A DNA stretch of 64,000 nucleotides, from positions 18,087,856 to 18,151,855 of the forward strand of contig NC_135246.1 in NCBI RefSeq assembly GCF_947623445.1, read 5' to 3'. A program made the position numbers and the translations under genes. The DNA is from Clavelina lepadiformis (taxonomy: Eukaryota > Chordata > Ascidiacea > Aplousobranchia > Clavelinidae). The notes beneath the pieces are model-generated. The model searched no databases, was not told the DNA's origin, and saw only the letters and a list, made by a program, of their open reading frames with translations. Shown in pieces: positions 1 to 13,554 of the stretch. Numbering within the stretch: position 1 is the first letter of the stretch; each line of letters opens with the position of its first letter.

Positions 1-3000
1 TTCACCTGGATGGTGTCTCTGGGGTCGAGCAATGTACCAAAAGTTCTTGTTTTGTCGAATCACTTCGAGTCAGTGTAGGGTTCCACTGCACTTCACTGGA
101 TTATTAATGATTGCTGAGTGGTTTACTTCATTAAATTCTAAAGAATTAATTCAAATATACCTGTTAATTTTTTTGAACAAACCTGAAAATTTTGTTTTCT
201 TCCTTTTTACTTGGGAGTGATTTAGTTTTCTGTTATTTCCACGATTTATCTTTAGGCTGTTTTCTCACTCTTTTGATATCTAAAATGCACTCATCAAGTC
301 GGTTAGTTTATACTTAGAGCAACCTTTTTTTCATAAATATTCTGAGTTACAATCAAACCTGGAGTGGATCCAGCTGGAACGATCAACCGACAAATCTGGT
401 TCTCTATCTACAACTTACTTCTCTTCATATTTTAAACACAAGAGTATAATGCCAAAAACGTCTTTCACTGCACTCATTTTTCGTTGTTGTTAGCGGACTT
501 CACAATGTCATATCTAGCTGTGACAAAACAATCCGCTTCTTTCAAGAAATCTCTCCCGCCTATTAGAATTTGCACTTGTATTTGGCAAATTTTGTGTTAC
601 CTTTATTGAAATGATAAGCTTTTTTAATGTAAGGCTTATTACACTGGAAAACTACTATAATAGCTTGATGCTGTTGTTCACGCTTCCTATTTATTATGCA
701 AATATAAACATGAAACATTCTCCTCAAGCAGTAATTCAACTATGTGTCGTATATCACAATTGTTAATTGAAACTTTCAAATTAGATTTGGTTTATTGCCG
801 ACTCCGTGGGATGATTTACTTGTTTAACTCTTGCAAATAAAGTTTGCTCCAATTCCAAAGCGAAGCCAGTTGAACATCAGAATATTAATGAGAATTTTTG
901 TAACAAGCTTGTCATACATCAGTGCCGTAAATATGTGAAATAAATAAGATTTGATGAAATGTGGTGATCGCTTTATTTATTTTCTTTGCCTCATTCCAGC
1001 AGGAGGGGTCACCAGACAACTGAATAGTTAAATATCCTCACATTGGCAAAATCAATTTTATTCTTATTTCTCTACAGTTCCGCAAACAAACTATGTTAGC
1101 ATCGACCATAAAAAAAAACAGCCTAAAAGAGGGTCGTTTTGCACATTGTGCTTGGGTAGTAAGAATTTTGTAAATGATTAACTTACTAACCAAAGCTTAA
1201 CAAGCTATTACAGAATAAGAGGGTTCCATAAGGTTAAAATATTTAAAATAAGGAAACTTTTTCATTGTCTCCATTAACTGAACGTTGTTAGTTTCAACAC
1301 ATGAAGTGATCATAAGATCAAGAAACTTTCCGTGTCTCCATTTCATGAAAAACTTTTGTGAAGATATTACTGACAGCTGCCCTGACAACAAGTACATATC
1401 AATGATGAAAACATAACATTTTTTGCAACTTTTGTTTTTTTAATGTTGCAATTATATGCTATGTATTCCCATGTAATGTTTTACAAAGGTAAAAGTTCTA
1501 CGTTGACGTCTTCTGTGACGAATCCAGGCAAATTAAATTCATACTTTAAAAATGTATTAGATGGTGATGAAGTGTATGCATTTGGATATTTGAAATTGTA
1601 GAATTCTTTGCTTCTTAACTGTATGGCAAAGTTGTTAATAAATTTTTTAAACTTTCCTAAACATAAACCTTTCACATTTCCAAACGTTGTATTCATGTTA
1701 TGAAGACATCAAGAGGTGTCCTAATGCAAGTATTACAGCATATTGGATGACTCTTAATAAACATTTGGCAATAATATTTACAAAGTTAACGTTGTGAGTG
1801 TTATCACATACTGTCTCCACAACATCAGGAAACTATATAGTTTGGAACAACCCATCCAGTTTTCTGATGCAATGGAAACGTTCTGTGAAGACATTATTAT
1901 AAAGACTTTGTTTTCCAATCAATCTAGCATGGTGACTACTGGCGGTACATTTTGCTATATATTGCATAATGTTTCGAAAAAAGATAATTGAGTTTGACAC
2001 AAGCAATTAAAGGTTAGTACTCAGCAAAACGTTGTAAAAATCAACAAAAGTTAAATACAGCTTATTAATCGGACGCGGAACCTTATACATACCACCATCC
2101 TGGAAGAGTATGAACACCATGTGAACAGCTTTAAACTTTTTACTGCAATAGAGCAACTACCCGAATCAAATCTCTTGGTGAGTGTGATTATACGACAACA
2201 TGACTGCTCACTCATTTCTCACATCCTGGAAAAAGTCCAACGTCACTCATCCTGAATCAAATGCAAGTTGAAAGGTAACGCTATTTGGACATCAAGATGG
2301 ATATTTGTCTACAACAAAATAGTTTCTTGTAAGATATTTTTATTAAACTAATTTATAATGGCAGCAGCAGAGTAATCCGAACTTGCTGTTTTTGAACTTG
2401 AGCTTTGTGAGATTAACCGTTTATAACTATATTTATTACAAGTATGCAAAACATTTTGTTGACCATTTTCATCATTGCTAATAAAATAACATTAACAAAT
2501 TACCTTGTTAGTTTGTATCGCCTATTATATCTGTATATGACGATAAATATGTCAATTAGAATTAGATAACATTTATCTGGCAAACATTTACTTAAGAAAG
2601 AAGTTTTCCATTTACCAACAAATCGAAAAATCACTTCTAATCAACACCCATAGGTAGAGTTTTTGTAAAAACAAACTTCTTTTTACACTCCTGACATTGA
2701 CAACTTATACTGAAGTACATATAGTGTCATATTTTCAAAACTGAGAAAGCTGTTTGAATCATCCAAATCTGTCTCCACAACATCAGGAAACTATCCTTGT
2801 CTTCAAGGGTAAAGTTTCCTAATATTATGATAACACATTGTGATGACATCACTATGTGAAATTATTCCAGTTAACTCCAAAGCAACCTGGTGCATTAGAA
2901 ATAAGTTCAAGTTTCAATACAAGCTTACGAAAAAAATATTATCTTCCTCCAAATTTACCATCTTCAATGCCCTTTCATAAAATTTATTAAAGACTGAAAT

Positions 3001-6000
3001 TTTTTAAATGCATTCAACTTTTAAGGCAATTTTGCTTTCCTTACTCTAACGAATCATCAAACAACAGTAAGCAGAGTACAACAGATATGAGTATGTTGGT
3101 AGACACCAGTTTGTTCTTTACACATGAGTTAATTATTAACAACCATATCTTGTCAAAAATTGTCTAAAACAGTACTTTAGGCTTGTCGGTTGCTTTATTC
3201 AATGCAAGATATCAGAACCAATTACTGGACTGTGAGTATTATCATTACAACTTTTTCTCTAGAGGAGAACTTGTAAATTTGGTTATGTCATTTTATCAGC
3301 AACGAAATAGCTCACACACTCATACTAAAGCGAATTTTCCAATTTAGACCACTTTGTCATTGGTAAGTTAACATGCAAACTTAAACAGGTTATAGACGAA
3401 GCAGAACCTCCATCCAATAAGCACCGTTTCCCGAACAAACACTTGATCTTAAACTCAAACAACAGAACTCTTAAATTTAGGTTCGACGTCATTATCATGC
3501 CACGTTGCAAACTGTAGATATAAAAGGCTGTGTACACAACTGAGGATGCAACTATCACTAGTTATGAGTAGTTATACAGATTATTTGCACCAATTATACT
3601 GGTACATACATACTCGTACATATATTGCAAGAAGAAACGTTATAAGCTTAATATTATTGTAAATATTTTTCAATTAATGCCTAAGTTTAAAAATCTGTAC
3701 CCAATTCACAAAATAGTAACACTAGACGTGGAAGTGTGGCATGTACACAAAAGAGACTTGCTTTTCATTATTTAAACAAAATTAGCCAGGTCTTTTCTAT
3801 GGCCCAACACACTTGTGCGCCAAAATTCTACACTTGTTACATATTCTACAACTTTTCATCCTAAGCCACCACAAAGGTATGGTACCAGTACTCTTAGCAC
3901 GTTGCCTTCCAACAGCGAGATAACTTGTGGTTGGGATTCTGAACCATGCTTTCAGCCACGAGTTGTCTCCAGTTCATCATCTGGCCACTTAAGCTAAACC
4001 CACAAGTTTTCTTGCCTTTTCGTACACAATGAAGTCGTGCGTCTGGGATAAGAGAAATCTCATCTACAGCCATATCTGCACATTTTGGAAAAAATTGTAA
4101 CATTTACACTCTGATGCACATTTTGCAACAGAGCCAAACCTTTTCCATGATTCTGGTGTTCCAGTCTAATACACATTTCATCATAGCTGTTAGCTGCACA
4201 TTTTCTTGAAAATATCTACATCAACTGCTTACTTTGCAAGGCTTCCATTCTTGAGTTTGTAAGGGGATTTTTTTCTTTTGTCATGAAGTCTGTATCGTAG
4301 ACGAAGATGTAATGTTTTGTTATGTATACCGTGTTAGATCTACACAGTTCTGGGTAGGATGCATTAAAACTGGGTTCTAGCATACAACGGCACAACCAAA
4401 TGGCGTCACAATTTGAGTAGCTGGGGTCTAGTGTACAAAGGTTTCCTGTGGCTGTGGACTTGTATACTAGACGGAAAAAACTGACACTTGACACTACACT
4501 GCATTACATTGGTTGGTATAGAGAGCGTGGCACATGCACGCTTTTACGCCTTCACGCGGATTTACAAAACTAATCAAACGAGAAAGTTAATTTTTACAAG
4601 CCTAAATACTGAAATAATACTTTTACTCTTGGTCATAAAGCCAGGCAGTCCAGCGCAAATTGCGGAATTTCCTGTTTCGCAATTGGGAAATTCTCGAAGT
4701 TGAAGACATTGAAATCAAACCATCACAGGAAAGCAACATTTGGTGGTTGGTTGGCAAAGTGATTTGTGCGCCTAGTTCGTAAATCAAGTTACTTGCACTA
4801 CCCACCGTTGTAATACCCTTCAGCAAGGTATAAATGACGCTTTTTCGGCTCAGCGATCTTAGTGAACTGTTTCAACTTCAAGCAATATAACAAATAATAA
4901 AACATCGAATAAAACTGCAAATTTATCGTAACCTGCACGAAAAAGTTCAAAACCGGGTTTCGATCGATAAGAAATCACATCTTACAAAGACTTTCTTCAG
5001 TCTGACGAGAATAAAAATTGTAACACCATACCATGCTGTATGTGCATCTCCACAAGTTGCTTCACTACAATATATAGCTTATTCTTTAGCATGCATTAGA
5101 ATTTGCCTGCCTGCTTGATGAGTAAGCAAACTTATAAAATGGGACTTAATTCAATAAAGCTATATACATGAACTTAAAACTTATTTTGTTAGACGCTTTC
5201 CGACTTCCACTTAAATTCAATTATACTGTGGCGGTCAGTGCCACACCTAGAATTATTTGTTTTGTGAAAGATGTAAGTGGACCTCTACTTTTGTGTGACC
5301 TTGAGTGTCCGTAATTGCATTCATTTTCAAGAGCACGTGTTACAGAGAAGGTCGGTTTATAATTTCTGATTTGCCGAATGTTGAAATTAAACTTTTAGTT
5401 GGCTTGAATTCTGTGTGCTTTCAGTCAGCCTTTTCGAGAAGTCAGAACTTTCAGTTACTATACATCCAGTTCACGTTATACGCTACAATACTAGATAAAA
5501 TAAATCCAAAATGTGAAAACCAATTTGATACTCGCTCTGTTTATTCCAACTTTATGCACTTGCTCAAGAGCTTTTAGCAGGAAACATACCCTTATTCAGA
5601 CTCTGTAACAGCAAACATAAATGATTTATCTGGCATTTTTTTTTTAAATACATTGCATTATTGCCCAGACTCTCATAATGTCGGATTATTGATATATCTT
5701 AAATTAGCAATGTTATATATTGTATTATGAGGTAATCCCGGCGCAAATTTAGTTATGTCCCAAGCTTTCTGGTTAACTATAACTTTACTGGTATTCTTTA
5801 GGTACAAGTTATGTTCACAGTGAACATACAAGCAAGAGTTGGCAAGCTCACCAGCTGATGACACTGCAGCCAAGTTACGGTTCAAGAAAATTCTGCAGTA
5901 CCAAGGTGTGGCTTTAATGTGAACAGTGCCTAAATATTGGGAGTTAAAAATTAGTAAGTGCGTTGCAAATTGATTCGACAAACGCTTATCAAAGTTTCTC

Positions 6001-6264
6001 TTCACCGTCAATTTAATTTGCAACAGAGCAAACCACAATAAAAAAACACGATTCTTCCATGCAAGACTCCTTAATTCCTAGACCTAGACAGTGCAGTGGC
6101 AGAGCAATTGAGATTGGTCCTTTGTAACTTGTAATTGCAGGTTTCTTGCAAGACATGTCACAGGTAATTTTACGTAACTCATCGATCAAAGTGAAAATTT
6201 AGAAAGATTTTTGCACAATACCATTATACCGGAGATCAACTAAAGCAAACAAAACATTTCAGGG
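1..6264. other. gene-free stretch, left end of window
   Basis: I see no exon chain or known protein domain here on either strand. Open frames are short, AT-driven and lack relatives that I recognise. The stretch holds one palindromic MITE (4373-4473) and an exact 26-bp direct repeat (1811-1836 and 2769-2794). It may contain regulatory DNA or the end of a gene lying outside the window, but nothing in the sequence shows this. Confidence 0.5.
4373..4473. repeat. palindromic MITE, copy 1 of 4
   Basis: About 100 bp with inverted ends of the type GGTCTAGTATACAAG followed by GCACAACCA. The middle carries a CGTCACAATTTGAGTAGCTGG segment (quoted in part) shared with the copy at 10729. It has no coding capacity. 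It is related to the copies at 10729-10827, 13274-13382 and 13470-13554. I could not define a sure target-site duplication. Confidence 0.7.
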
Positions 6265-9200
6265 CTAAACCGTCATGCATAATAATTTTCTCTTTTCAAT
6301 GAGTTTTTGCTTCCGTTCAATCTTAGAGAGTTTCGGTGTTTTTGCCTTTCTCTTTATTTTCGGCGTCATCTCTCCTGTACATTCATTAGAACAACATGAA
6401 TTTGTCGCAGAAGAGAGTGATCTCTTTTTAACTCTGGAAGATTGTGGAGGAGTCTTGAAGGAAACCTCCTCATCTTCAGTGTCCACGAGAATTTCGGAAG
6501 TCACATCTGGAGAAGGTGCTGCAGTGTCATTGGCATCTTCATTTTCTTCCTCGACTTTCTCTTCTTCAACCACTTCTTCACTGGATTCCTCCTCAGGTCC
6601 AGATTCATGACCTGAATCTTGAATATCTTCCTCTTCTTTCTCATCTGGACTAGATTCTTCATTTTCTTCCTTGTTTTTATTCTTGCAATCCTTGATACTT
6701 CCAACGTTGAAATCATACGAATCAATAATTTCATCTAATTGTTTCCGTATCTCCGATTTTTCAAAAGAAGTTCTAAGATCTAAAATTCATATATAAATGT
6801 TTTACCACTGCATATTACAACATTGTAAGCACCAGACACAGCTAAGTCTTGCATTGAAAAAGTGACATAAGACAAAATCCATCATTATGTTCATATTTTT
6901 ATAATGAAGCATTGCAAGAAATGTTGAAGTAGGAAGGAGCAATAATTGAAATAATAGCACTAATTTTTAACATTAATTTTCAAACCTGTATTCGGATCGG
7001 GGAACTTTCGTGGTGCAGCAGTCCACTTTGGATTAGTTTTTAACTAAAAAAAGCAAACCAAAATCACTTGAAAATGAGCATTGTTTTTAAAATATCAAAG
7101 AAAATCATTCTCAAAGATGCTCTTGACTTACATAAACAAAATGAATATATAATTAAGTTCAAAAGTCAAAAGCACCTGATTTATATCATATTCAATTCCA
7201 AAGGACTTTAGCTTTGACATCAGTTCTCTACGTTTCTTGTTTGTTTTCGTCATCTTTTTGGCAACCTTTTTTATTTTAATGGACAATGCATTAGCAATTT
7301 ACAGTGAGTAGTAATTTAGATAACATGTATAGCAGACTCTGACTTTATAACAGTAGTTACAAGGATAGAGGAAGTATTAGACAAGCCTAAGAACACAGGG
7401 TAGTTCCTTAGTTAAACAAAGGACTTACCCGTTTGGGATCTTTACTTTGTTCATTCACTTGTCTGACCGAGTCTTTACGAGAGGTTGGTTTCCTGAATAC
7501 TCTGTCGGATCCTTTGAAGGTGTCAGCATGTAACTTCTCAGGAGGCACAACCTCACCTAGAACAATGCTAAGTTTTACTTGTGCAAAGTTATTTTGGAGT
7601 GAAAATATCCAGAAAATATATACAAGGTGGTATACCAACTGCATACCTTATGAGTTATGATATACACACTTTGATGCGTATTTTTCAAATATAAGTTGAA
7701 CAAAAACAGTAAGATATTTGCTATTCTGAAATAAGAAGCGCAGTAGCGCATCAAAATTCAAATGAAATCAATGCTTGATCCAAATCAAGCCACAACGTAG
7801 ACCAGATAAATAAATAGAAGCTGTAGCTTAAAGAATATACAACAAATACGATATCAAAAAGGCACCAAATTAGTAAATGTGTATATATAATTAATGTATA
7901 GTACAAAGCGTCAAACAAACTATCAATGAATTCAAAATAACTTCCATACACTTACACTTCAAACATCTCTCAAACATAAGATAATTGTTCATAGTTTCAG
8001 CCACAACTTTAGCAACTTCTCTATGAGTGAACTCAATGTAGGCGTAACCTTTTGATCGTCCAGTCTAAAAAAACAATAAATATCAACAGTAGCAAACTTC
8101 AATTATAAAACATGAAATGAAAATACAGGCTACAAAACAAAAATAACATACTTTTTTACTACGAGACAAACGTAACCTCTTCACTTCACCAAACTGTTCA
8201 AAGTAACTTTTCATCTGAGGCTCGAAGAAACCATTGGGAATGTGTTTCAGAAACACAACTCCAGGCTCATTTGATGGAAACTCATCACTCTTTTTCTAAG
8301 TAAAACAAAACCAATGGATTTAGAACAAATCACGTCTAATGACAAACAAGCTAATTGACAAGCTTGTCTAGGATAGCATTAAACTTTTCACAATATATTA
8401 AAAAGGGGAAAAGTTATCACATCAGTCAGGAGATAGTATAACATTGCAAGGTTTATATCATAGGCAAAATAACATGTTAATTAAAAAGCTACTTTTCTGT
8501 TATACAGAGAAAAATTAACAATTGTAAAATTAAAGAAAAGTCAAAAATGAAATATAAATTTTGTTTGCAAGTGGTGATAGTGAACAAAATATTATGAATG
8601 CACTTGCGCATATCCCAGTTTGTACTTCGTGGCAGCTGTCCACCCGAGATAAATTCTTATTAAACTTTTTTCACACTTGAGTAATTTGTAAATCAATACC
8701 CGCTTAAAAGTCTGAATTAACCTTGACAAAAAGATTCGTTTAATCGTAAAAAATATTTTTCTGTGACTTTGCGTTTGCGGCTCCTAGGGTCAATCGGCCC
8801 TATTGCGGCCACGGCGCTTTTGCGGCCCGTAAATTTTTTTCTGAAATTACCGAAAAATAATTTTTTTTAAATTAGCCTCATCTAATATTCCTAACAAACA
8901 ACTCCAGCAAATTTCAGGAAGTTACTCCAAGTAAAACGTTTGTTATTACCCTTAGAACGTGACTACCTCAAACAGAGACCAGAACGATATGAAAAACAGC
9001 CAAAAATTTTTTTTCACTCTGCAAACTAAACTGCTGTTTCTCCACCAAATGTTGCTCTTTTTTCATTCTTTTTTCGCACACGAGTAGCTGTATCCTTCTT
9101 CTGTGTATGTACAAAATTTGAGATGTCTATGTCTTTTTTTTCAATGTTTTTTTTTTATTTTTCTGTGTTTCATCACAATTACAAAATAACCCCCTAAATG

Positions 9201-11380
9201 CGGACAGCATAACGTGGTCATTCTAGTTTATCAAATGCTTTGTTTGCACGTGATTATTTGCTTACTTTGGTCTACTTGCGCAATATGGAGTTACCAAGTA
9301 AGAAATCAAGGAACTCTTACGATCAAGTAATGCTAAATGCAGCTCTTTCAGCTATTTGCTAAAGTGGAAAATAGGTCCGGTTGAACCGTCATGGGTAGCT
9401 TGTGATTTCTGGGACCATACCAAATGCACCAACCTCAATATCGAGGTTAATGAAATTGAAAACGTGCAGTGGTATTGTGATATGTTTGTGTGAAAATGGT
9501 GCTGATAAAATTTTTCGGTTCTTTTTTCATTAGCATCGACTCTCAAGTGGTATTTTCTTGAATTGTTTCTTGTCGCATGAAATAAACAAATACATTATCA
9601 AAAAACATGTTGTACCATAAAGTTTTAACATGTAGGCTACACGAGTATAAGCTTGCCGCCTTATTCCTTTGGAATTTTTCTTGTACTCGATGCAGGCTAA
9701 GCGTAATGACTCGCTTTTTATTTTGCATTACACTGTAAACATACGATAATCGTTACGGTTAAGTTACGCTTATAGGATATGTGAGGTATACTAAAAACGT
9801 TTAAAACTTGGCCCGTCCATTATACAAACGCAAAAGTAAAAACGAATCGTAGTGGTTACGCATCGTTTTACACCAACCAAGTTACCTGAATATTCTTCTC
9901 CCTTATTCTTACAATATTTATACATACATATATTTATTATGCAGTTATTCGATGAATCAATGAATAAAAACAATTTATTTTGCATTGCTTGTAACTCCAA
10001 TGTTCTTCTTCAGTCTTGCACACAACAAACGGCAATACTGTAAAAGGCTAAATTCTTCATAAAAATACGTCCGCAAAAGCAGGGAAATGCGGACGCATTT
10101 ATGGAGATGTGTGGCCGCATTTGCAAGAAGTGTCCGCAATTACCCGGAAAAAGTAGTCTTGGAAGAAATCGTTTTGCTCCGTTTTTGCATCAACAGAAAA
10201 TAATATAAAATTATAGTAAAAAAGTAGATTAAATTCTGCACAATATGGTGAAAAAATTTTTTCGCTAGCCCCAGGCAAACGTATTTAACATGAGATTTAA
10301 ATCGCAAAGAAAAAATGTGGCCGCAATACCGCCGATAGACCCTACCAAAGCGAGATGCTGCCTACAACGTTGTAGTCTGTATCTACTTACTTGCCGCTAC
10401 CATTTTAAGAAGAGACTACAGATGCAAAATCTATACAACTTATTAGTCTACGTGTGTGATTACAGGTAGTCTCAAGTCAGTCACAACTCTTTAGATATTA
10501 TCAAGTAGCAGGAGAGTTCAATCGAAACAACAATTGGCACATGACACGAAGGACATGAATGTAGCAGAAAAACGGACAACAGTAAAACTGTTAAAAATAT
10601 TTAAAATCACTGAATCGTGACAAATTAACAAGGCTAGCCTTTTCCATGTAATCGTAATAATTGGCCAAATTTCGGTAAGAATCTACGAAAGTTTCTCCAG
10701 TCCACACATAAATCGATTGATATATAAGATCTAGTGCAGAAGTGCACAACCACATGACATCACAACTTGAGTAGTTGGGGTCTAGTACAGAAATGCATCC
10801 TGTGGTTGTGCATTTCTGCACTAGATTTGATAAATCTATAATTACAACTGTTAGCCTATAGAAACGCACTGGAGAAAGATTGAATTGGTGCACACTTGAT
10901 TAACCATTGCACGATTGCGTTATCGCAACTGCAAAGTCGTCACATATCATTACACGTTTGACATTGTGATATCGATGCATCGATGGGCAATCCTATTTTT
11001 TAAACGTAATAAAAGAGCAATTTTTTGATTTTTATGACAAATCGACGTGAAGATAAAAAGTTCGTCATGTACAATGATAAATTGCTGTGTGCTGGTGTCT
11101 CACTTTCCATCAGGCCTATTAGCCTAAGTCGGTATGGTACAAAAATACAAGAGGATGTCTAGACTGGCAATCCAAATTGATAAAATCACAATACAACCGG
11201 CTTACCGTAAACAAAATAATAAAACGTTTTTCTTTGCATAAAATAGGACGTTACGAAAGCAGCAGGTTTACTAACCTTTTTCTTTAATTTTTTCACTTTT
11301 TTTGACAAATTTTCTTGCTCATTTTTGTCCAGAGCTATGAAATCGACATTTTTTGCAGGATCGCTCTTTTTTGGCGACAT
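6265..11380 (-). CDS. NIFK: NIFK, nucleolar RNA-binding protein (MKI67 FHA-domain interactor)
   Basis: Seven exons: 11276-11380, 8152-8295, 7956-8064, 7429-7556, 7176-7265, 6986-7043, 6265-6779. The phases agree and give 382 codons plus stop. The start [10 protein letters not shown] leads into a Lys-rich segment. An RRM covers about residues 44-122: the RNP-like [13 protein letters not shown] in exon 2 and [11 protein letters not shown] in exon 3. It is followed by the family segment [19 protein letters not shown] and a [18 protein letters not shown] helix. The last exon is very acidic (Glu/Asp/Ser) and then basic, as expected for a nucleolar protein. The product is longer than the human protein (about 290 residues), mainly because of this acidic tail. 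Family members bind pre-rRNA and act in large-subunit rRNA processing. The first intron is nearly 3 kb and holds a 1.56 kb transposon and a MITE. Confidence 0.93.
8590..8720. repeat. fragment of divergent dispersed repeat
   Basis: A segment with CACTTGCGCATA, GTGGCAGCTG and GAGATAAAT followed by a run to ACACTT matches 18330-18400 and part of 18720-18760 by eye. It lies in the first NIFK intron, just left of the 1.56 kb transposon. It is non-coding and old, judging by its divergence. Confidence 0.4.
8787..10342. mobile_element. non-autonomous DNA transposon, TA target site, in NIFK intron 1
   Basis: The left end GGGTCAATCGG..TATTGCGGCCAC and the reverse complement of the right end (GGGTCTATCGG..TATTGCGGCCAC) match over about 27 bp with a few differences. 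Both ends are flanked by TA (8785-8786 and 10343-10344). Length is 1556 bp. Subterminal DNA repeats TGCGGCC/TGCGGAC words, mainly at 8800-8830 and 10070-10150. There is no transposase-like frame, so it must have moved with help from elsewhere. The TA duplication would suit a Tc1/mariner-like or another TA-targeting family. I cannot name the family. Confidence 0.65.
10603..10725. repeat. fragment of divergent dispersed repeat
   Basis: Similar by eye to 18399-18490: shared words include TTTAAAATCA, CGTGACAAAT, CAAGG and TTGGCCAA.TTTCG.TAAG. It abuts the palindromic MITE at 10729. Non-coding. Confidence 0.45.
10729..10827. repeat. palindromic MITE, copy 2 of 4
   Basis: About 99 bp. It begins GATCTAGTGCAGAAGTGCAC and ends with the inverse, GCATTTCTGCACTAGAT. 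The centre (CATCACAACTTGAGTAGTTG) is shared with copy 1, and in reverse with copy 3. It lies in NIFK intron 1. Confidence 0.75.
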
Positions 11381-13273
11381 CGTCGTTTTGCACTACTCTT
11401 ACTGTCTTATAGCATAAGAGACCTACAGTGCAAATCACGATAAAACAATTATGCTTCTGCAGCCTAGTCTAATTAAACACCGGTGAATGCTTTCAGTTTC
11501 AGACACGCGGTCCCAGTCGGACTGAAATGTTGGCGGAAGCAGGGAAACATGAGGAATAAAAACAAGAAGTATGGGAAAATGCGGAAAGTAGAGAAGTATG
11601 GAAAAAGTGGAATAAAATATCTCAAATTTCTATCTCCTTTTTAAGTCGATAATAATCTAAATCCTCAACCAGTTGACTTAAGCATAGAATAATAACGTTT
11701 GCGATGTAGGCGTCAATCGTGGTGACTGGTGTATGGTGAAGCAATGCTTTATTCGAATTGAGTGTCATTGTGTGGCGTGAAGTAAAATTTTATTTGTCCT
11801 AAGAAATTTTGATCTGTGCATCTTACAAATGACCGTTTATTAAAACCAATTAATAGGCAATAAGCCTATATAAACTAATCGGGAAAAAGAATCATGACGA
11901 ATCATTAGAGATTAATTAACCAGTGCAATTTTAGTTTAGTTAATGCGAGCTACTTCAAAGTCCTCTTGTAATGTGTTTGCTTGTTTGAACAGCTGTTTCT
12001 CTTTTTGTGTTCTGGCTACAATAAGATGACGATATGCTGTATGTTTTCATCAAACTTTAGAAAATTATGGATTTCAAATTTTCTGTTGTTGTATTTAACT
12101 CTATATCACAATTTGGCAAAATATGGTACCTTGCACTTTCCGTTTTCGTTGCACATTTTGACACGTCCTCTTTACTGACAGAAGCCATCCATTACTTTTT
12201 CTAGCAAATTTCATTTGGCAGTTTTAGTGCTGATACAACTTTGCACTTTCGTGATAAGCTATTCTATATGCGTTACAAACGGCAGTTTTGTGTATTACTG
12301 TTACTACTAAGCTTTATCAAATGAAGAGGAAGACGTAACAAAGGTTTGGGTGCCGATACCTATTCGAGTGTAAAGAGCCGCTTTGTTTTGCTCTCTCCAT
12401 TCGATTCCCTAGAGGACCTAGCTGTCAAGCTTGCCAAAATTTTGGATATATGCTTCAAAGATTGTTAATTACAAAATACTAATTAAGGTAAATACATGAA
12501 TTACAAATCGCTAGGCTGAGGAAGAATATTTAGGAAAAGTCAAAAAATCAAAGTTGTAGCCTTTACACTTATAGCGCAATTTCGAAATAAGTATTTTGTT
12601 TTGTGGCTGACACTTAGCCACGTTCAATTAAGACAGGGTTAAGTAAAGTCACTATTCTTGGCACAACTTATTAAAACACTAAACTTTTGATCTAATTTTC
12701 AATGATTTTTTGCAAATAATGTTTGTTTTACGATTACAAAATTTTAACTTTGCTTCGGCAGGAAGCACTACCTGGCGTCCCATGCCCGAACATCCTTGCC
12801 ATGGAGTGGCGATCGTCTCAGACTACGACTACGAGTCTACTTGTCTACGACACACTGAAATTTTTGTTAGAAGTGCGCAACTGAAATTTCTGCTTCAGGT
12901 TACATTTCATGCAGTGCCTTCTTTAGGCTAGGCTAAAACTATGCTCATAAGGTTGGACCGAAACTTTGTAATGGCATCTGATTTTGCGACATTTAGCCTA
13001 GTGTGTTTTAGTGCAAGAATAAAATTGTACAAAACAGTGTTGTAATGACTCAAGTCATTGACAAGACAAAGACAACTTTAAATTAAAAAACCAGGTAGCC
13101 TATTTTTCAAAAAATTACAACTCTCTGCAAAAATATCAAAAAGGCTAATGTGTAGAGTGTTATGACGTTATAGGCTAGTAACCAATTTAATGTAACGCAT
13201 AGGCCTAGAAAGTGTGATCTAAAAATAGTTGTCATTAAAGGCATTGGCTTGACTTGACTCGAGTCAAAAAAAA

Positions 13274-13382
13274 GGGTCTAGTATACAAGTGCACAACCAC
13301 AGGATGTCTTTGTATAGCCTACTATATAGATCCCAGCTACTTAAACTGTGATGTCATCTGGTTGTGCACTTGTATACTAGAC
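13274..13382. repeat. palindromic MITE, copy 3 of 4 (reversed)
   Basis: About 109 bp with the best arms of the four. The left arm GGGTCTAGTATACAAGTGCA plus CAACCAC is answered on the right by GGTTGTGCACTTGTATACTA plus GAC. The central part, read on the minus strand, matches copies 1 and 2, so this copy is inserted in the opposite orientation. Confidence 0.8.
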
Positions 13383-13469
13383 TCGAAAAAAATGATTTGG
13401 TTACAAGTTATAACCCTGGAACAAATATAAAATATGGGCCTATAGGGGATAGGAGCTATATATTTTTTC

Positions 13470-13554
13470 GGGTCTAGTGCAGAAGTGCACAACCACACGA
13501 TACATTTGTATACTAGACCCCAATTGTAACGTCATTTGGTACTGCAGTAGACCC
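13470..13554. repeat. palindromic MITE, copy 4 of 4 (shortened)
   Basis: About 85 bp. It starts GGGTCTAGTGCAGAAGTGCA, contains an inner TTTGTATACTAGACCCC, and ends ACTGCAGTAGACCC. It is shorter and more rearranged than copy 3, which lies only 87 bp away. Confidence 0.65.

Noticed and set aside
5673-6038. 121-codon minus-strand open frame
   Set aside because: No recognisable motif and no supporting exon chain; length alone is not enough in AT-rich DNA.
6275-6610. 111-codon plus-strand frame, Ser-rich with an apparent signal peptide
   Set aside because: It is the antisense image of the acidic, low-complexity last exon of NIFK.
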